This document shows positions 19,114-28,628 of a DNA stretch of 64,000 nucleotides, in pieces. The notes beneath the pieces are model-generated. The model searched no databases. It saw only the letters and a list, made by a program, of their open reading frames with translations, and was not told the origin of the DNA. This DNA is from Paraburkholderia sp. CNPSo 3274 (GTDB lineage: Bacteria > Pseudomonadota > Gammaproteobacteria > Burkholderiales > Burkholderiaceae): positions 1 through 64,000 of the forward strand of contig NZ_JAMBPR010000006.1 in the NCBI RefSeq assembly GCF_024206475.1. The letters run 5' to 3'. Position 1 is the first letter of the stretch. Each line of letters starts with the position of its first letter. The translations under genes were made by a program, and so were the position numbers.

Positions 19114-20058
19114 TTATTTGCCTGGTGCTATATCGATGGACGCTGCCGCGCCCTTGCCGCCGCGCTCCTGCCACGCCTCGCGCGCCGCGCGCGAGCGCGC
19201 GAAGACGGTTTCGAGCGCTGCGCCGTCGCTCGCGTCGATGGCCGCGCGCAGCCTCGCCAGCACTTCAGTGTAGCCGTCGAGTTCGGCGAGCAGCGCAGCG
19301 CGGTTCGCGAGGCACACGTCGCGCCACATTTCGGGGCTCGACGCCGCAATGCGCGTGAAGTCGCGGAAGCCGCCCGCTGCGAACGAGAATTTCAGCTGCG
19401 CGTCGGGCGAAGCGAGAATCTGGTCGACGAGCGCAAAGGACAACACATGCGGCAGATGACTCACCGAAGCGAACACGCGATCGTGCTGCGCGGCCGGCAT
19501 CTCGCCGATCACGGCGCCCGTGGCGCGCCACATCGCGGCAACGCGCTCGACCGATGCCGGCGCGTTTTCCGCGAGCGGGCACAGCACGACGTTGCGGCCC
19601 ACGTAGAGATCGGGCAACGCAGCGTCGACGCCGCTCGACTCGCGCCCGGCGATGGGATGCCCCGGCACGAACTGAGCGACGCGTGCGCCGAGCGCGGCAC
19701 GGGCCGCAGCGATCACGTCGCTCTTGGTGCTGCCGGCGTCGGTGACGATGGTTTCTTGCCCCAGGTGCGGTGCGATGCGCTCGAGTAGCGCCTGGGTTTG
19801 CGCAACGGGAGCGGCGATCAGCACGATATCGGCGCCGTCCAGCGCGGCGGCGAGCACCGCTTCGTCGTCGAGCGTCGCGGCGGCGTCGATCACGCCCAGT
19901 TCGAGCGCGCGCGATACCGACTGCGCGCTGCGGCCCACGCCGATCACCTGCGCGCCTTTTCCACCATGCGAACCGCGCTCGCGCAACGCGCGCGCCAGCG
20001 ACCCGCCGATCAGGCCCACGCCGAAAATCACCAGTTTGTTAAACGAAAACGCACTCAC
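19114..20058 (-). CDS. tyrA: Prephenate/arogenate dehydrogenase family protein
   Basis: This enzyme oxidatively decarboxylates prephenate (or arogenate) on the way to tyrosine. The 314-residue product has the N-terminal Rossmann motif [14 protein letters not shown], the catalytic region [29 protein letters not shown] and the conserved HD/SHLPH segment [14 protein letters not shown]. The start is probably the GTG at 20058, giving [15 protein letters not shown]; an ATG at 20103 would overlap the hisC stop and adds a poor extension. It lies between hisC (31 bp) and aroA (62 bp). Confidence 0.93.
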   Translation of the reverse strand: MSAFSFNKLVIFGVGLIGGSLARALRERGSHGGKGAQVIGVGRSAQSVSRALELGVIDAAATLDDEAVLAAALDGADIVLIAAPVAQTQALLERIAPHLGQETIVTDAGSTKSDVIAAARAALGARVAQFVPGHPIAGRESSGVDAALPDLYVGRNVVLCPLAENAPASVERVAAMWRATGAVIGEMPAAQHDRVFASVSHLPHVLSFALVDQILASPDAQLKFSFAAGGFRDFTRIAASSPEMWRDVCLANRAALLAELDGYTEVLARLRAAIDASDGAALETVFARSRAAREAWQERGGKGAAASIDIAPGK

Positions 20059-20089
20059 AACGTCACCGAATAAAGTAAGGGTTGCGCGC

Positions 20090-21211
20090 TCACGGCGCGC
20101 CAAGCGCTCGCTCGAGGGCCGCGACGAATGCAGCGTTCTCTTCGGGCAAGCCGATCGTCACACGCAGCCACTGCGGCAGGCCATAGTTGCCCACCGGTCG
20201 CACGATCACGGCTTGCTTGAGCAGCGCGAGATTCACGCGCTCGCCGGCGCCGTCGTCCGCTGCGTCCTTCGCCACGCGCACCAGCACGAAATTGCCGTCC
20301 GAAGGCACATATTCGAGGCCGAGGCGCTCGAACGCCGAGGTGAGCGTGCGATAGCCTTCGGCGTTGAGCGCCGCGCTGCGCTCGAGGAACGGCGCGTCGC
20401 CGAGCGCGGCGATGGCGGCTGCCTGCGCGAGCGTGTTGACGTTGAACGGCTGGCGCAGACGGTTGAGCAGATCAGTCAGTTCCGGCTGCGCGATCGCAAA
20501 GCCAATGCGCAGGCCGGCGAGTCCGTAGGCCTTCGAGAACGTGCGAGAAACGAGCAGGTTCGGATAGCGGCGCACCCACGCGATCGAGTCATAGCGCTTC
20601 TCAGCCGCGAGGTATTCCATGTACGCCTCGTCGAGCACGACCGCGACATGCGCGGGCACCTTCGCGACGAACGCCTCGAGCTCCGCGCCATCGACGAACG
20701 TGCCGGTCGGGTTGTTCGGGTTCGCCACGAACACGAGACGCGTGTCCTCATCGATCGCCGCCAGCATCGCGTCGAGATCGTGGCCGTAGCGCACGGCCGG
20801 CGTCACGATATGGCGCGCGCCGAGGCCCTGGGTCGCGAGCGCGTAGACCGCGAACGAGTACTGCGAATAGACGATCGACTGACCGCGCTCGACGAACGCA
20901 TGCGCGGCCATTTCGAGAATGTCATTGCTGCCGTTGCCGAGCGTGATCCACTCGGGCGGCACGTCGTAGCGCGCGGCCAGCGCGGCCTTCAACTCGAACG
21001 CGTTCGAATCGGGATAGCGGCCCAATTCGCTCACGGCCTGCACGATCGCACGTTGCGCCGATTCGGGCATACCGAGCGGATTCTCATTCGACGCGAGCTT
21101 CACGATGCGCGCTTCGTCGAGCCCGAACTCGCGGGCAACTTCGGAAATCGGTTTGCCGGCGATGTAAGGCGCGATTGCGCGCACATACAAGGGGCCGAAT
21201 TGCGTGGTCAT
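20090..21211 (-). CDS. hisC: Histidinol-phosphate/aromatic aminotransferase
   Basis: The 373-residue PLP class-I/II aminotransferase has the PLP lysine in SRTFSKAYGLAGLRIGF, FVANPNNPTGTFV and the phosphate-binding GNGSNDILEMAAHA. It is named for histidinol-phosphate transamination. Because it lies in an aromatic pathway operon between pheA and tyrA, it probably also or mainly transaminates prephenate, phenylpyruvate or 4-hydroxyphenylpyruvate, as suggested for the equivalent Pseudomonas gene (hisHb). A second hisC copy in the his operon would be expected elsewhere in the genome. Confidence 0.92.
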   Translation of the reverse strand: MTTQFGPLYVRAIAPYIAGKPISEVAREFGLDEARIVKLASNENPLGMPESAQRAIVQAVSELGRYPDSNAFELKAALAARYDVPPEWITLGNGSNDILEMAAHAFVERGQSIVYSQYSFAVYALATQGLGARHIVTPAVRYGHDLDAMLAAIDEDTRLVFVANPNNPTGTFVDGAELEAFVAKVPAHVAVVLDEAYMEYLAAEKRYDSIAWVRRYPNLLVSRTFSKAYGLAGLRIGFAIAQPELTDLLNRLRQPFNVNTLAQAAAIAALGDAPFLERSAALNAEGYRTLTSAFERLGLEYVPSDGNFVLVRVAKDAADDGAGERVNLALLKQAVIVRPVGNYGLPQWLRVTIGLPEENAAFVAALERALGAP

Positions 21212-21340
21212 GCGTCTCTCCAGGGCTCAGGGCGCCGGGCGTACAACGGTGTGTTCCGGGCGGATCGGGAAAGGCACGCCGCCCGGCATCCTCATGCGGC
21301 GGGCGGCGGTTGGCGGCGGGCCGCCCGCGCCTTCCGCGCT

Positions 21341-22426
21341 CTAGCGTGCGCGCGGATACGAGCCGAGGATCTTCAGATACGCGGCTTTCTTGCTGAGTTC
21401 GTCGAGCGCGGCGGCCACGGCGGGTTCGTCGCGGTGACCTTCGAAGTCGATGTAGAAGTAGTACTCCCACGTGCTGCCAAGGCGCGCCGGCCGCGACTCG
21501 AAACGCGTCATCGACACGCTGTGGCGCGCGAGCGGCTCGAGCAGCTTGTACATCGCGCCCGGCTCGTTCTTCACCGACACGATCATCGAAGTCTGGTCGC
21601 GACCCGTCGCGCCCGCCGGCTGCTTGCCGATCATGACGAAGCGCGTGCGGTTGTGCGGGTCGTCCTGGATCAGCGCGTTCACGATCAGGAGACCGTAGTG
21701 CGTAGCGGCGCGATCGCCGGCAATCGCGGCGACCGTCGGGTCGGCAGCGGCGAGGCGCGCGGCCTCCGCATTGCTCGACACGCTCTGCCGCTCGAGCTGT
21801 GGCGCGTTCGCCGTCAACCAGTGCTGGCACTGTGCAAGCGCCTGCGGATGCGCGCACACGCGCGTAACGCCCTGCAGGTTGCCGCTTTGCGTCATCAGAT
21901 TGTGCCGAATCGGCAAGGCGATTTCGCCGCCAATGACGAGTTGCGTTTCGAGGAACAGGTCGAGCGTGCGCGAAACGGCGCCCTCGGTCGAATTCTCGAC
22001 CGGCACGACGCCGAATTCGGCGGCGCCCGCCTCGACCGAGCGGAACACCTCGTCGATCGACGGACACGGCAGGCCTTCGATCGACTGACCGAAGTACTGG
22101 TACATCGCCTGTTCGCTATAGGTGCCGACCGGGCCGAGGAACGCGGCCGAAATCGTCTTTTCGAGCGAGCGGCTCGCGGCCATGATCTCGCGCCAGATCG
22201 CGCTGATGTGATCGTTGCCGAGCGGACCGTCGCTCATGTTCTGCAGGCGCTCGATCACCTGTTGCTCGCGCTCCGGGCGAAACACCGGCGCGTTGAAATG
22301 CTTCTTGACCTCGCCCACTTCGAGCGCGACCGAGGCGCGCTGGTTCAGGAGCGCGATGAGCTGTGCGTCGATCGCATCGATGCGTTCGCGCAGCGGCTTG
22401 AGTTGGGAGTTGAGTTCGTCGTCCAT
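21341..22426 (-). CDS. pheA: Bifunctional chorismate mutase/prephenate dehydratase
   Basis: This fusion commits chorismate to phenylalanine. Residues about 5-90 are an AroQ-type chorismate mutase (LKPLRERIDAIDAQLIALLNQRA). Residues about 95-270 form the prephenate dehydratase with FLGPVGTYSEQA and VVPVENSTEGAVSRTLD. The C-terminus is an ACT domain with SIVSV-type MIVSVKNEPGAMYKLL and the ESRP motif that binds phenylalanine for feedback inhibition. The 361-residue start at MDDELNSQLK (22426) is chosen over an upstream ATG. It lies between serC and hisC. Confidence 0.96.
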   Translation of the reverse strand: MDDELNSQLKPLRERIDAIDAQLIALLNQRASVALEVGEVKKHFNAPVFRPEREQQVIERLQNMSDGPLGNDHISAIWREIMAASRSLEKTISAAFLGPVGTYSEQAMYQYFGQSIEGLPCPSIDEVFRSVEAGAAEFGVVPVENSTEGAVSRTLDLFLETQLVIGGEIALPIRHNLMTQSGNLQGVTRVCAHPQALAQCQHWLTANAPQLERQSVSSNAEAARLAAADPTVAAIAGDRAATHYGLLIVNALIQDDPHNRTRFVMIGKQPAGATGRDQTSMIVSVKNEPGAMYKLLEPLARHSVSMTRFESRPARLGSTWEYYFYIDFEGHRDEPAVAAALDELSKKAAYLKILGSYPRAR

Positions 22427-22489
22427 GCGTGAAACCGGCAATCTGAATGGATGCGCGCGGCCCCGCTTCGCCAGGTGGGCGAGGGGCGC

Positions 22490-23572
22490 TTACGCGTGCT
22501 TCGCCTCGAATTCCTTCATGTACTCGACCAGCGCCTTCACTGCTTCGAGCGGCACCGCGTTGTAAATCGATGCCCGCATGCCGCCGACGGACTTGTGGCC
22601 CTTCAGCTGCAACAGCCCGCGCTCTTTGGCGCCGGCGAGGAAATCTGCGTTACGTGTTTCGTCGGCGAGGAAGAACGGCACGTTCATCCGCGAACGCGCG
22701 CGGCGCTCCACCTTGTTGATATAGAAGCTGCTTGCGTCGATCGTGTCGTAGAGCAGCTTCGCTTTTTCCACATTGCGCGCCTCGATGACTTCGAGACCGC
22801 CCTGGCGCTTCAACCACTTGAACACGAGCCCGGCGATATAGATCGCGTAGGTTGGCGGCGTGTTGAACATCGAGTTGTTCGCGGCCACGGTTTTCCATTC
22901 GAACGCCGAAGGACAGATCGGCATCGAGCGCTCGAGCAGGTCTTCGCGCACGATCACAACCGTCACGCCCGCCATGCCGATGTTCTTCTGCGCGCCGCCG
23001 TAGAGCACGCCGTACTTGGCGATGTCCATCGGGCGCGACAGGATGTGCGACGAGGCGTCGGCCACGAGCGGAATGTCGCCGAGGTCGGGAATCTCGAAGG
23101 TCTCGACGCCGTCGATCGTCTCGTTCGTGCACAGGTGCACGTAAGCGGGGTCGTCGGAGAGCTTCCATTCGCTCTTCGGCGGCGAATGCGTGAAGCCAGC
23201 CTCGGTGCGGCCCGTCGCGGCGATATGCGCTTCGCCGTACTTGAGCGCTTCCTTCTGCGACTTCTGCGACCACGAGCCGGTGACGACGAAGTCGGCGCGC
23301 GGCTTCGAGCCGAACAGGTTGAGCGGCACGATCGCGTTTTCGCCGATGCCGCCGCCCTGCAGGAACAGAATCTGGTGACTTGCGGGCACCTGCATCAGCT
23401 CGCGCAGATCGAGCAGCGCCTCGGCGTGGATCTGCATGAATTCCGGGCCGCGATGGCTCATTTCCATCACGCCCATGCCGCTGCCGTGCCAGTCGAGCAT
23501 TTCGTCAGCGGCCTGACGCAGGACCTCTTCTGGCAACGCTGCCGGTCCGGCTGAGAAGTTGTAGACGCGCAT
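22490..23572 (-). CDS. serC: Phosphoserine aminotransferase
   Basis: This PLP enzyme makes 3-phosphoserine for serine synthesis and also acts in pyridoxine synthesis in many proteobacteria. The 360-residue product starts [18 protein letters not shown], the family hallmark. The PLP lysine lies in the segment [18 protein letters not shown], and the C-terminus [19 protein letters not shown] is typical. It heads the serC-pheA-hisC-tyrA-aroA-cmk-rpsA series and lies behind the terminator hairpin that ends the DUF2059 gene. Confidence 0.96.
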   Translation of the reverse strand: MRVYNFSAGPAALPEEVLRQAADEMLDWHGSGMGVMEMSHRGPEFMQIHAEALLDLRELMQVPASHQILFLQGGGIGENAIVPLNLFGSKPRADFVVTGSWSQKSQKEALKYGEAHIAATGRTEAGFTHSPPKSEWKLSDDPAYVHLCTNETIDGVETFEIPDLGDIPLVADASSHILSRPMDIAKYGVLYGGAQKNIGMAGVTVVIVREDLLERSMPICPSAFEWKTVAANNSMFNTPPTYAIYIAGLVFKWLKRQGGLEVIEARNVEKAKLLYDTIDASSFYINKVERRARSRMNVPFFLADETRNADFLAGAKERGLLQLKGHKSVGGMRASIYNAVPLEAVKALVEYMKEFEAKHA

Positions 23573-23627
23573 CGTAAAAAGGATCCCCGAGGCAGGCGCT
23601 GTGGCAAAAACCGCCGGAAACACGCCA

Positions 23628-23671
23628 GAAAAAGAAAATGGCCGCTTGCGCTTATCGCGCAAACGGCCATT
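23628..23671 (-). terminator. Terminator hairpin downstream of the DUF2059 gene
   Basis: A 15-bp stem with one G-T pair (23637-23651 with 23657-23671) and a 5-nt loop is followed on the minus strand by TTTTCTTTTTC. It lies 125 nt after the DUF2059 stop and 65 nt before serC, so it insulates serC from gyrA and the DUF2059 gene. Confidence 0.85.
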
Positions 23672-23796
23672 ATCGCATTGTCGCCGGTAACCCGCCACGC
23701 GTGCCGCGGCGGTGGGCTTCCCGGCCTACGCAGCCGATCCGGCCCCGCTACCGTACATCATGGCTGCGGACCAGAGGGTGCGTGATGCCAGCGTGC

Positions 23797-24402
23797 TTAC
23801 TTGCCGACCTTGACCGAAGCGACTTCCTTGTCGGCCTGGTCGCGCGTTGCCTTGATCGACTGCGGCATGTACTTCTGCATCAGGCTGTTCACGACGTCGC
23901 GGCCAACCTGGTCTTGAACCTGAATGAACTTGCGGCCGGTCGGGCTGCGGTAGAACGTGGTCAGGTCCTTGATTTCCTGCGTGCTGTAGTACTTCGCATA
24001 AGCGTCGTACTGAGCTTGCATGGCGTCCGTCTTGAACGAGTCGGTCGCGAAGACCTGGCCTGCCGAGTCAACCAGCTTCGGCACGGCATTCTTCTGCAGC
24101 GACGGTACGGCAGCTTGCTTCTGCTTGTCCGTCATCGTCTTGTTTTCCGAGAGCGCGTCCGACAGGATGGCCGGGACGAGCTGCTTGGCTTGCATCTGGG
24201 CGCTGTTGCCGATTGCGCCGACGAGCTTCTGTGCGTCGATCGCGTCGAGCAGGTCCTTGATCGCGGCTTGCTTGGCCGGATCGACGGGTGCTGCAGCCGC
24301 TGCCGGTGCCTGGGCGGGCGCCTGGTTCTGGAGCGCCTGAGCCATGGCAAACGTCGGCACGAGAGCGGCCAGCAACATCACCTGCTTGAATCGTTTTTGC
24401 AT
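23797..24402 (-). CDS. DUF2059 domain-containing periplasmic protein
   Basis: The 201-residue protein has a signal peptide (residues 1 to about 20, MQKRFKQVMLLAALVPTFAMA) and an Ala/Pro/Gln-rich linker to about residue 40. A helical DUF2059 domain follows, with the typical YYSTQEIKDLTTFYRSPTGRKFIQ. The domain is common in proteobacterial periplasmic proteins of unknown function. The second of two adjacent ATGs (24402) is preferred because AAAGGGAG then has normal spacing. It lies between gyrA and serC, in the same order as in related genomes. No function is claimed. Confidence 0.88.
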   Translation of the reverse strand: MQKRFKQVMLLAALVPTFAMAQALQNQAPAQAPAAAAAPVDPAKQAAIKDLLDAIDAQKLVGAIGNSAQMQAKQLVPAILSDALSENKTMTDKQKQAAVPSLQKNAVPKLVDSAGQVFATDSFKTDAMQAQYDAYAKYYSTQEIKDLTTFYRSPTGRKFIQVQDQVGRDVVNSLMQKYMPQSIKATRDQADKEVASVKVGK

Positions 24403-24598
24403 CATTACTCCCTTTGAGAAATTAATCGATTTGCGCTGCCGTGCGGACTGCGGGGCGCCGCGTTGCGTTATGCGCCCGCTCACCAGTCCACCCGACACAC
24501 CATTCATTTAGCTGACACTAACAAGGTTCGCTGAAACCCACCTTAAAGCCCGCGTAAGCGCATCGATTGAACACACTTCTGCGGGCCTGGATGACGCG

Positions 24599-27208
24599 TC
24601 ACTCTTCGACTTCGCCTGGTTCGCCCTCACCTTCGGCGTCCACTTCTGCGTCCGCTTCGGCGACCTGCTGCAGCCCGGAAAGCTTCGTACCTTCGTCAAG
24701 GCTGATGAGTGTAACACCTTGCGTTGCACGGCCCATTTCGCGAATTTCCGACACGCGGGTGCGAATCAAAACGCCCGTGGTGGTGATCAACATGATCTGC
24801 GCTTCGGAGTCGACGAGTGTGGCCGCAACCACCTTGCCGTTACGCTCCGAAGTCTGGATCGCGATCATGCCCTTCGTGCCGCGGCCGTGGCGCGTGTACT
24901 CCGTGATCGGGGTGCGCTTGCCATAGCCGTTCTCGGTCGCGGTGAGCACCGACTGCTCCTCGTCGCCCGCCACGAGGAGCGCGATGACCTGCTGATTGTC
25001 TTCGAGCTGCATGCCGCGCACGCCGCGCGCTTCGCGGCCCATCGGACGCACGTCGTTCTCGTCGAAGCGCACCGCCTTGCCGGCGTCGGAGAACAGCATC
25101 ACGTCGTGTTCGCCGTCGGTGATCGCAGCGCCGATCAGGTAGTCGCCGTCGTCGAGACCGACCGCGATAATACCCTTGCGCAGCGGGCGGCTAAAGGCTT
25201 CGAGCGGCGTCTTCTTTACCGTGCCCAGCGCCGTGGCCATGAAAACAAACTTGTCGGCCGAGAATTCCTTGACCGGCAGCACGACGGTGATCTTCTCGCC
25301 GTCCTGCAGCGGGAACATGTTGACGATCGGTCGACCGCGCGAGTTGCGTGAACCCTGCGGCACTTCATACACCTTCACCCAGTACACGCGGCCGCGATTC
25401 GAGAAGCACAGGATGTGATCGTGCGTGTTGGCGATGAAGAGCGTGTCGATCCAGTCGTCGTCCTTCATCGAGGTCGCCTGCTTGCCGCGACCTCCGCGTT
25501 TCTGGGCGCGATATTCCGACAACGGCTGCGATTTCACGTAACCGGCGTGCGACATGGTCACGACCATGTCCTGCGGTGTGATCAGGTCTTCGGTATTGAG
25601 CTCCGTGGCGTTCATCTCGATCTTCGAGCGGCGGGCGTCGCCGAATTCGCTCTTGATCGAGGTGAGTTCGTCGGAGATCATGGTCGTTACGCGCTCGGGG
25701 CGCGCAAGGATGTCGAGCAGGTCGGCGATCTGCGCCATGACTTCGCGGTACTCGCCGATGATCTTGTCCTGCTCCAGGCCGGTCAGGCGCTGGAGGCGCA
25801 TTTGCAGGATTTCCTGCGCCTGCGTGTCGGACAGACGGTAGAGGCCGTCGGACTGCATACCATATTGCGGGTTCAGCCCTTCCGGACGGTAGGCTTCGCG
25901 CCCGCCTGCCGCCACATTGTCCTGCTCCGCGCGCGTCAGCATCTCACGCACGAGCGACGAATCCCACGAGCGGTTCATCAACTCCTGCTTCGCGATAGGC
26001 GGCGTGGGCGCGGCCTTGATGAGCTCGATGAAATCGTCGATGTTCGCGAGCGCAACGGCGAGACCTTCGAGCACGTGGCCGCGTTCGCGCGCCTTGCGCA
26101 GTTCGTACACCGTGCGACGCGTGAGCACTTCGCGGCGATGCGAGAGGAAATGCTCGAGCATTTCCTTCAGGTTCAGCAGCTTCGGCTGGTTGTCCACCAG
26201 CGCGACCATGTTCATGCCGAACGTGTCCTGCAGTTGCGTCGCCTTGTACAGATTGTTGAGGATGACCTCGGGCACTTCGCCGCGCTTGAGCTCAATCACG
26301 ACACGCATGCCGCTCTTGTCGGATTCGTCGCGAATATCGGAGATGCCTTCGAGTTTCTTCTCGTTGACGAGCTCGGCAATGCGTTCGAGCAACGAACGCT
26401 TGTTCACCTGATACGGCAGCTCGTCGACGATGACCGCCATGCGCTGACCGCGATCAATTTCCTCAAAGTGCGTGGCCGCGCGCATCACGACGCGGCCACG
26501 GCCGGTGCGATAGCCGTCGCGCACGCCGGCGACGCCATAAATAATGCCGGCGGTCGGGAAATCGGGGGCGGGAATGATCTCGATCAGCTCGTCGATCGTT
26601 GCCTGCGGGCTCTTCAGCAGATGGTGGCAAGCGTCGACCACTTCGTTGAGATTATGCGGCGGAATATTCGTGGCCATGCCGACCGCGATACCCGACGAAC
26701 CGTTGATGAGCAGGTTCGGAATGCGCGCGGGCAGGATCTGCGGCTCGCTTTCGCTGCCGTCGTAGTTCGGCCCGAAGTCGACCGTTTCCTTGTCGATGTC
26801 GGCCAGCAGCTCGTGACCGATCTTCGCCATGCGGATTTCGGTGTATCGCATGGCGGCGGCGTTGTCGCCGTCGATGGAGCCGAAGTTACCCTGGCCGTCG
26901 ACCAGCATGTAGCGCAGGGAGAAGTTCTGCGCCATCCGGACGATGGTGTCGTAGACGGCCGTGTCGCCATGCGGGTGGTACTTACCGATGACGTCGCCGA
27001 CGATACGCGCCGACTTTTTGTAAGCGCGGTTCCAGTCGTTATTCAGCTCGTGCATTGCGTAGAGCACGCGCCGGTGGACAGGCTTGAGGCCGTCACGAAC
27101 ATCCGGAAGTGCTCGCCCGACGATCACGCTCATCGCGTAATCGAGATACGAGCGGCGCATTTCCTCCTCGAGGGAGATTGGCAGAGTCTCTTTGGCGAAT
27201 TGATCCAT
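24599..27208 (-). CDS. gyrA: DNA gyrase subunit A
   Basis: GyrA cuts and rejoins DNA in the A2B2 gyrase that introduces negative supercoils. The 869-residue protein has the active-site Tyr in the segment [13 protein letters not shown]. The quinolone region reads [16 protein letters not shown], so the position equal to E. coli Ser83 is Thr and Asp87 is kept. The GyrA box in the C-terminal beta-pinwheel appears as QKRGGRGKQ. The tail is strongly acidic (last 20 residues mostly Glu, Asp and Ala). It heads the long minus-strand series and diverges from the ompA-like gene. Confidence 0.97.
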   Translation of the reverse strand: MDQFAKETLPISLEEEMRRSYLDYAMSVIVGRALPDVRDGLKPVHRRVLYAMHELNNDWNRAYKKSARIVGDVIGKYHPHGDTAVYDTIVRMAQNFSLRYMLVDGQGNFGSIDGDNAAAMRYTEIRMAKIGHELLADIDKETVDFGPNYDGSESEPQILPARIPNLLINGSSGIAVGMATNIPPHNLNEVVDACHHLLKSPQATIDELIEIIPAPDFPTAGIIYGVAGVRDGYRTGRGRVVMRAATHFEEIDRGQRMAVIVDELPYQVNKRSLLERIAELVNEKKLEGISDIRDESDKSGMRVVIELKRGEVPEVILNNLYKATQLQDTFGMNMVALVDNQPKLLNLKEMLEHFLSHRREVLTRRTVYELRKARERGHVLEGLAVALANIDDFIELIKAAPTPPIAKQELMNRSWDSSLVREMLTRAEQDNVAAGGREAYRPEGLNPQYGMQSDGLYRLSDTQAQEILQMRLQRLTGLEQDKIIGEYREVMAQIADLLDILARPERVTTMISDELTSIKSEFGDARRSKIEMNATELNTEDLITPQDMVVTMSHAGYVKSQPLSEYRAQKRGGRGKQATSMKDDDWIDTLFIANTHDHILCFSNRGRVYWVKVYEVPQGSRNSRGRPIVNMFPLQDGEKITVVLPVKEFSADKFVFMATALGTVKKTPLEAFSRPLRKGIIAVGLDDGDYLIGAAITDGEHDVMLFSDAGKAVRFDENDVRPMGREARGVRGMQLEDNQQVIALLVAGDEEQSVLTATENGYGKRTPITEYTRHGRGTKGMIAIQTSERNGKVVAATLVDSEAQIMLITTTGVLIRTRVSEIREMGRATQGVTLISLDEGTKLSGLQQVAEADAEVDAEGEGEPGEVEE

Positions 27209-27609
27209 TATCGATGTCTTATTTGGGCACGCGGTGTGCTAGCGCCCCGCCCCAACTGGAAGAGCGGAGGTCGCCGCAATCACCGCGAGACGCCCAGCTG
27301 TCGCATGGACGCCGCGGACGCAGCGCATCACGCGATTCTACCATGCACGACACCCTCGCCCGCCGCCTGCGTATACCTATTAGAGGAGTGAAGCCGAAGC
27401 GCTCAAAAGCGCTTTGAGCGTGGCGCAAACGCCGCAGTGCGAACCGGAATCAGATGCACCGGCACCGATTTGGATGACAATGTGTGACGCTTCCCCTACC
27501 CAGGCGCACTACCAGGTAAAATAACGGGAACTTTTTTGTTGCGGGCGTACCACGTTCGACTAGCCGCAGTGAAAGGGGCGGACTTTTTTTATCGTCGGAG
27601 GGGAACGAT

Positions 27610-27738
27610 ATGGCAAAATGCCAACGCACAAAGTTAGACACTGCTCGAAGTCTACACAACGCAAAGCGTTCCCCACAACTTGCCAATGTTATACTTCGAG
27701 CAATGTATGACTTGTCTTCGTCATATGGCTCGCAGTAA
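27610..27738 (+). CDS. Possible 42-residue leader peptide ORF upstream of ompA (doubtful)
   Basis: An ATG at 27610 is preceded at 6 nt by GGAGGGG, a very good Shine-Dalgarno. It opens 42 codons encoding a basic peptide that starts MAKCQRTKLDTARSLHN and ends YGSQ. Against it, the frame uses TTA, CTA, ATA, CGA and AGT codons that are rare in this genome, it overlaps the likely ompA -10 box, and I recognise no family. It could be a real small protein, a leader peptide or chance. Confidence 0.25.
   Translation: MAKCQRTKLDTARSLHNAKRSPQLANVILRAMYDLSSSYGSQ
27690..27695 (+). promoter_or_regulatory. Possible -10 box of the ompA-family gene
   Basis: TATACT lies 77 nt upstream of the ompA start in the AT-rich part of the gap. 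The matching -35 is weak. The right arm of a 10-bp inverted repeat (27693-27702) overlaps it. Confidence 0.4.
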
Positions 27739-27771
27739 ACCTGCGGTAATCTCAATTTCGAGAGGAGAAAT

Positions 27772-28416
27772 ATGAATAAACTTTCAAAGCTCGCGTTCAT
27801 TGCAGCTACCGCAGTTGTGGCTGCATCCGCTCAGGCACAATCGGTGCCGGCGTCGCGACAAGCCGTCAATGACAACTGGGTGAATGGTACCGGCGAATAC
27901 GTGTGGATGAACGGCACGAACGAGCTTTGCTGGCGCGATGCATTCTGGACGCCGGCCACCGCCAACGCCAAGTGCGATGGCGCCCTGGTCGCCCAGGCAC
28001 CGCAGCCGCCGGTCGCTCCGCCGCCGCCGGCCATCACCAGCCAGAAGATCACGTACCAGGCTGATGCCCTGTTCGACTTCGACAAGGCCATCCTGAAGCC
28101 GGCTGGTAAGGAAAAGCTGGACGACCTGGCAAGCAAGATCCAGGCTCTGAACCTCGAAGTCGTCGTCGCGACGGGCTACACCGACCGTATCGGCTCGGTT
28201 GCCTACAACGACCGTCTGTCGCTGCGCCGTGCGCAAGCCGTCAAGTCGTACCTGGTCAGCAAGGGCGTTCCGGCAGAGCGTATCTACACGGAAGGCAAGG
28301 GCAAGCGCAACCCGGTTACGACGGGCTGCAACCAGAAGAACCACAAGGCTCTCATCGCCTGCCTCGCACCGGACCGTCGCGTGGAAGTCGAAGTCGTCGG
28401 CACGCAAAAGCAGTAA
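27772..28416 (+). CDS. ompA: OmpA-family outer-membrane lipid/peptidoglycan-binding protein
   Basis: The 214-residue protein has a signal peptide (residues 1 to about 22, ending ASAQA), an N-terminal region of about 65 residues with ELCWRDAFWTPATA, a Pro-rich hinge PPVAPPPPA, and a C-terminal OmpA domain (about residues 95-212). That domain carries the peptidoglycan-binding motif TGYTDRIGSVAYNDRLSLRRAQAV. There is no eight-stranded barrel, so it is a short periplasm-facing member rather than classical OmpA. GAGAGGAG precedes the ATG by 6 nt, and a strong terminator follows. Codon choice is biased to preferred codons, suggesting high expression. Confidence 0.92.
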   Translation: MNKLSKLAFIAATAVVAASAQAQSVPASRQAVNDNWVNGTGEYVWMNGTNELCWRDAFWTPATANAKCDGALVAQAPQPPVAPPPPAITSQKITYQADALFDFDKAILKPAGKEKLDDLASKIQALNLEVVVATGYTDRIGSVAYNDRLSLRRAQAVKSYLVSKGVPAERIYTEGKGKRNPVTTGCNQKNHKALIACLAPDRRVEVEVVGTQKQ

Positions 28417-28444
28417 TCGCGAGCTTTCGACCGCAAGTCTCAAA

Positions 28445-28470
28445 AGCCCCGCTTCGGCGGGGCTTTTTTT
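28445..28470 (+). terminator. Rho-independent terminator of ompA
   Basis: An 8-bp perfect stem AGCCCCGC/GCGGGGCT with a TTCG tetraloop is followed by seven T residues, 28 nt after the ompA stop. Confidence 0.95.
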
Positions 28471-28628
28471 ATCCCGCGCTTTATCCTTCTTTCATTTCGC
28501 CTCTCTCCGCGGCTTCATCGTTTTGGAAAGAATTACGGCACGGCGGGGCATTTTGCCGCCTTGTGCACCCGCCTATATACTCGGGGTTTATTCTTTCCGA
28601 CCCGCACCGCGCTTGAGGCTGCCACGAC

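Larger units (their letters stand above)
27209..27771. other. Divergent gyrA/ompA intergenic region
   Basis: This 563-bp region carries the promoters of gyrA and of the ompA-family gene and is clearly more AT-rich in its ompA-proximal half. It holds an 8-bp inverted repeat with 5-nt centre (27400-27420), a 10-bp inverted repeat pair (27642-27651 and 27693-27702), a TATACT box (27690-27695) and a 42-codon open frame with a strong ribosome site (27610-27738). Only the promoters are expected from neighbouring genes. Confidence 0.6.

Noticed and set aside
19724..22432. A 902-codon open frame on the plus strand
   Set aside because: It lies antisense to tyrA, hisC and pheA. Its Arg/His/Glu-rich product is typical of a shadow frame created by high GC3 on the opposite strand.
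25415..27391. A 658-codon plus-strand open frame
   Set aside because: It is antisense to gyrA and runs into the intergenic region; no domain is seen.
27450..27800. A 116-codon minus-strand frame in the gyrA/ompA gap
   Set aside because: It covers the ompA promoter and the first ompA codons, has no good start site and no family resemblance.
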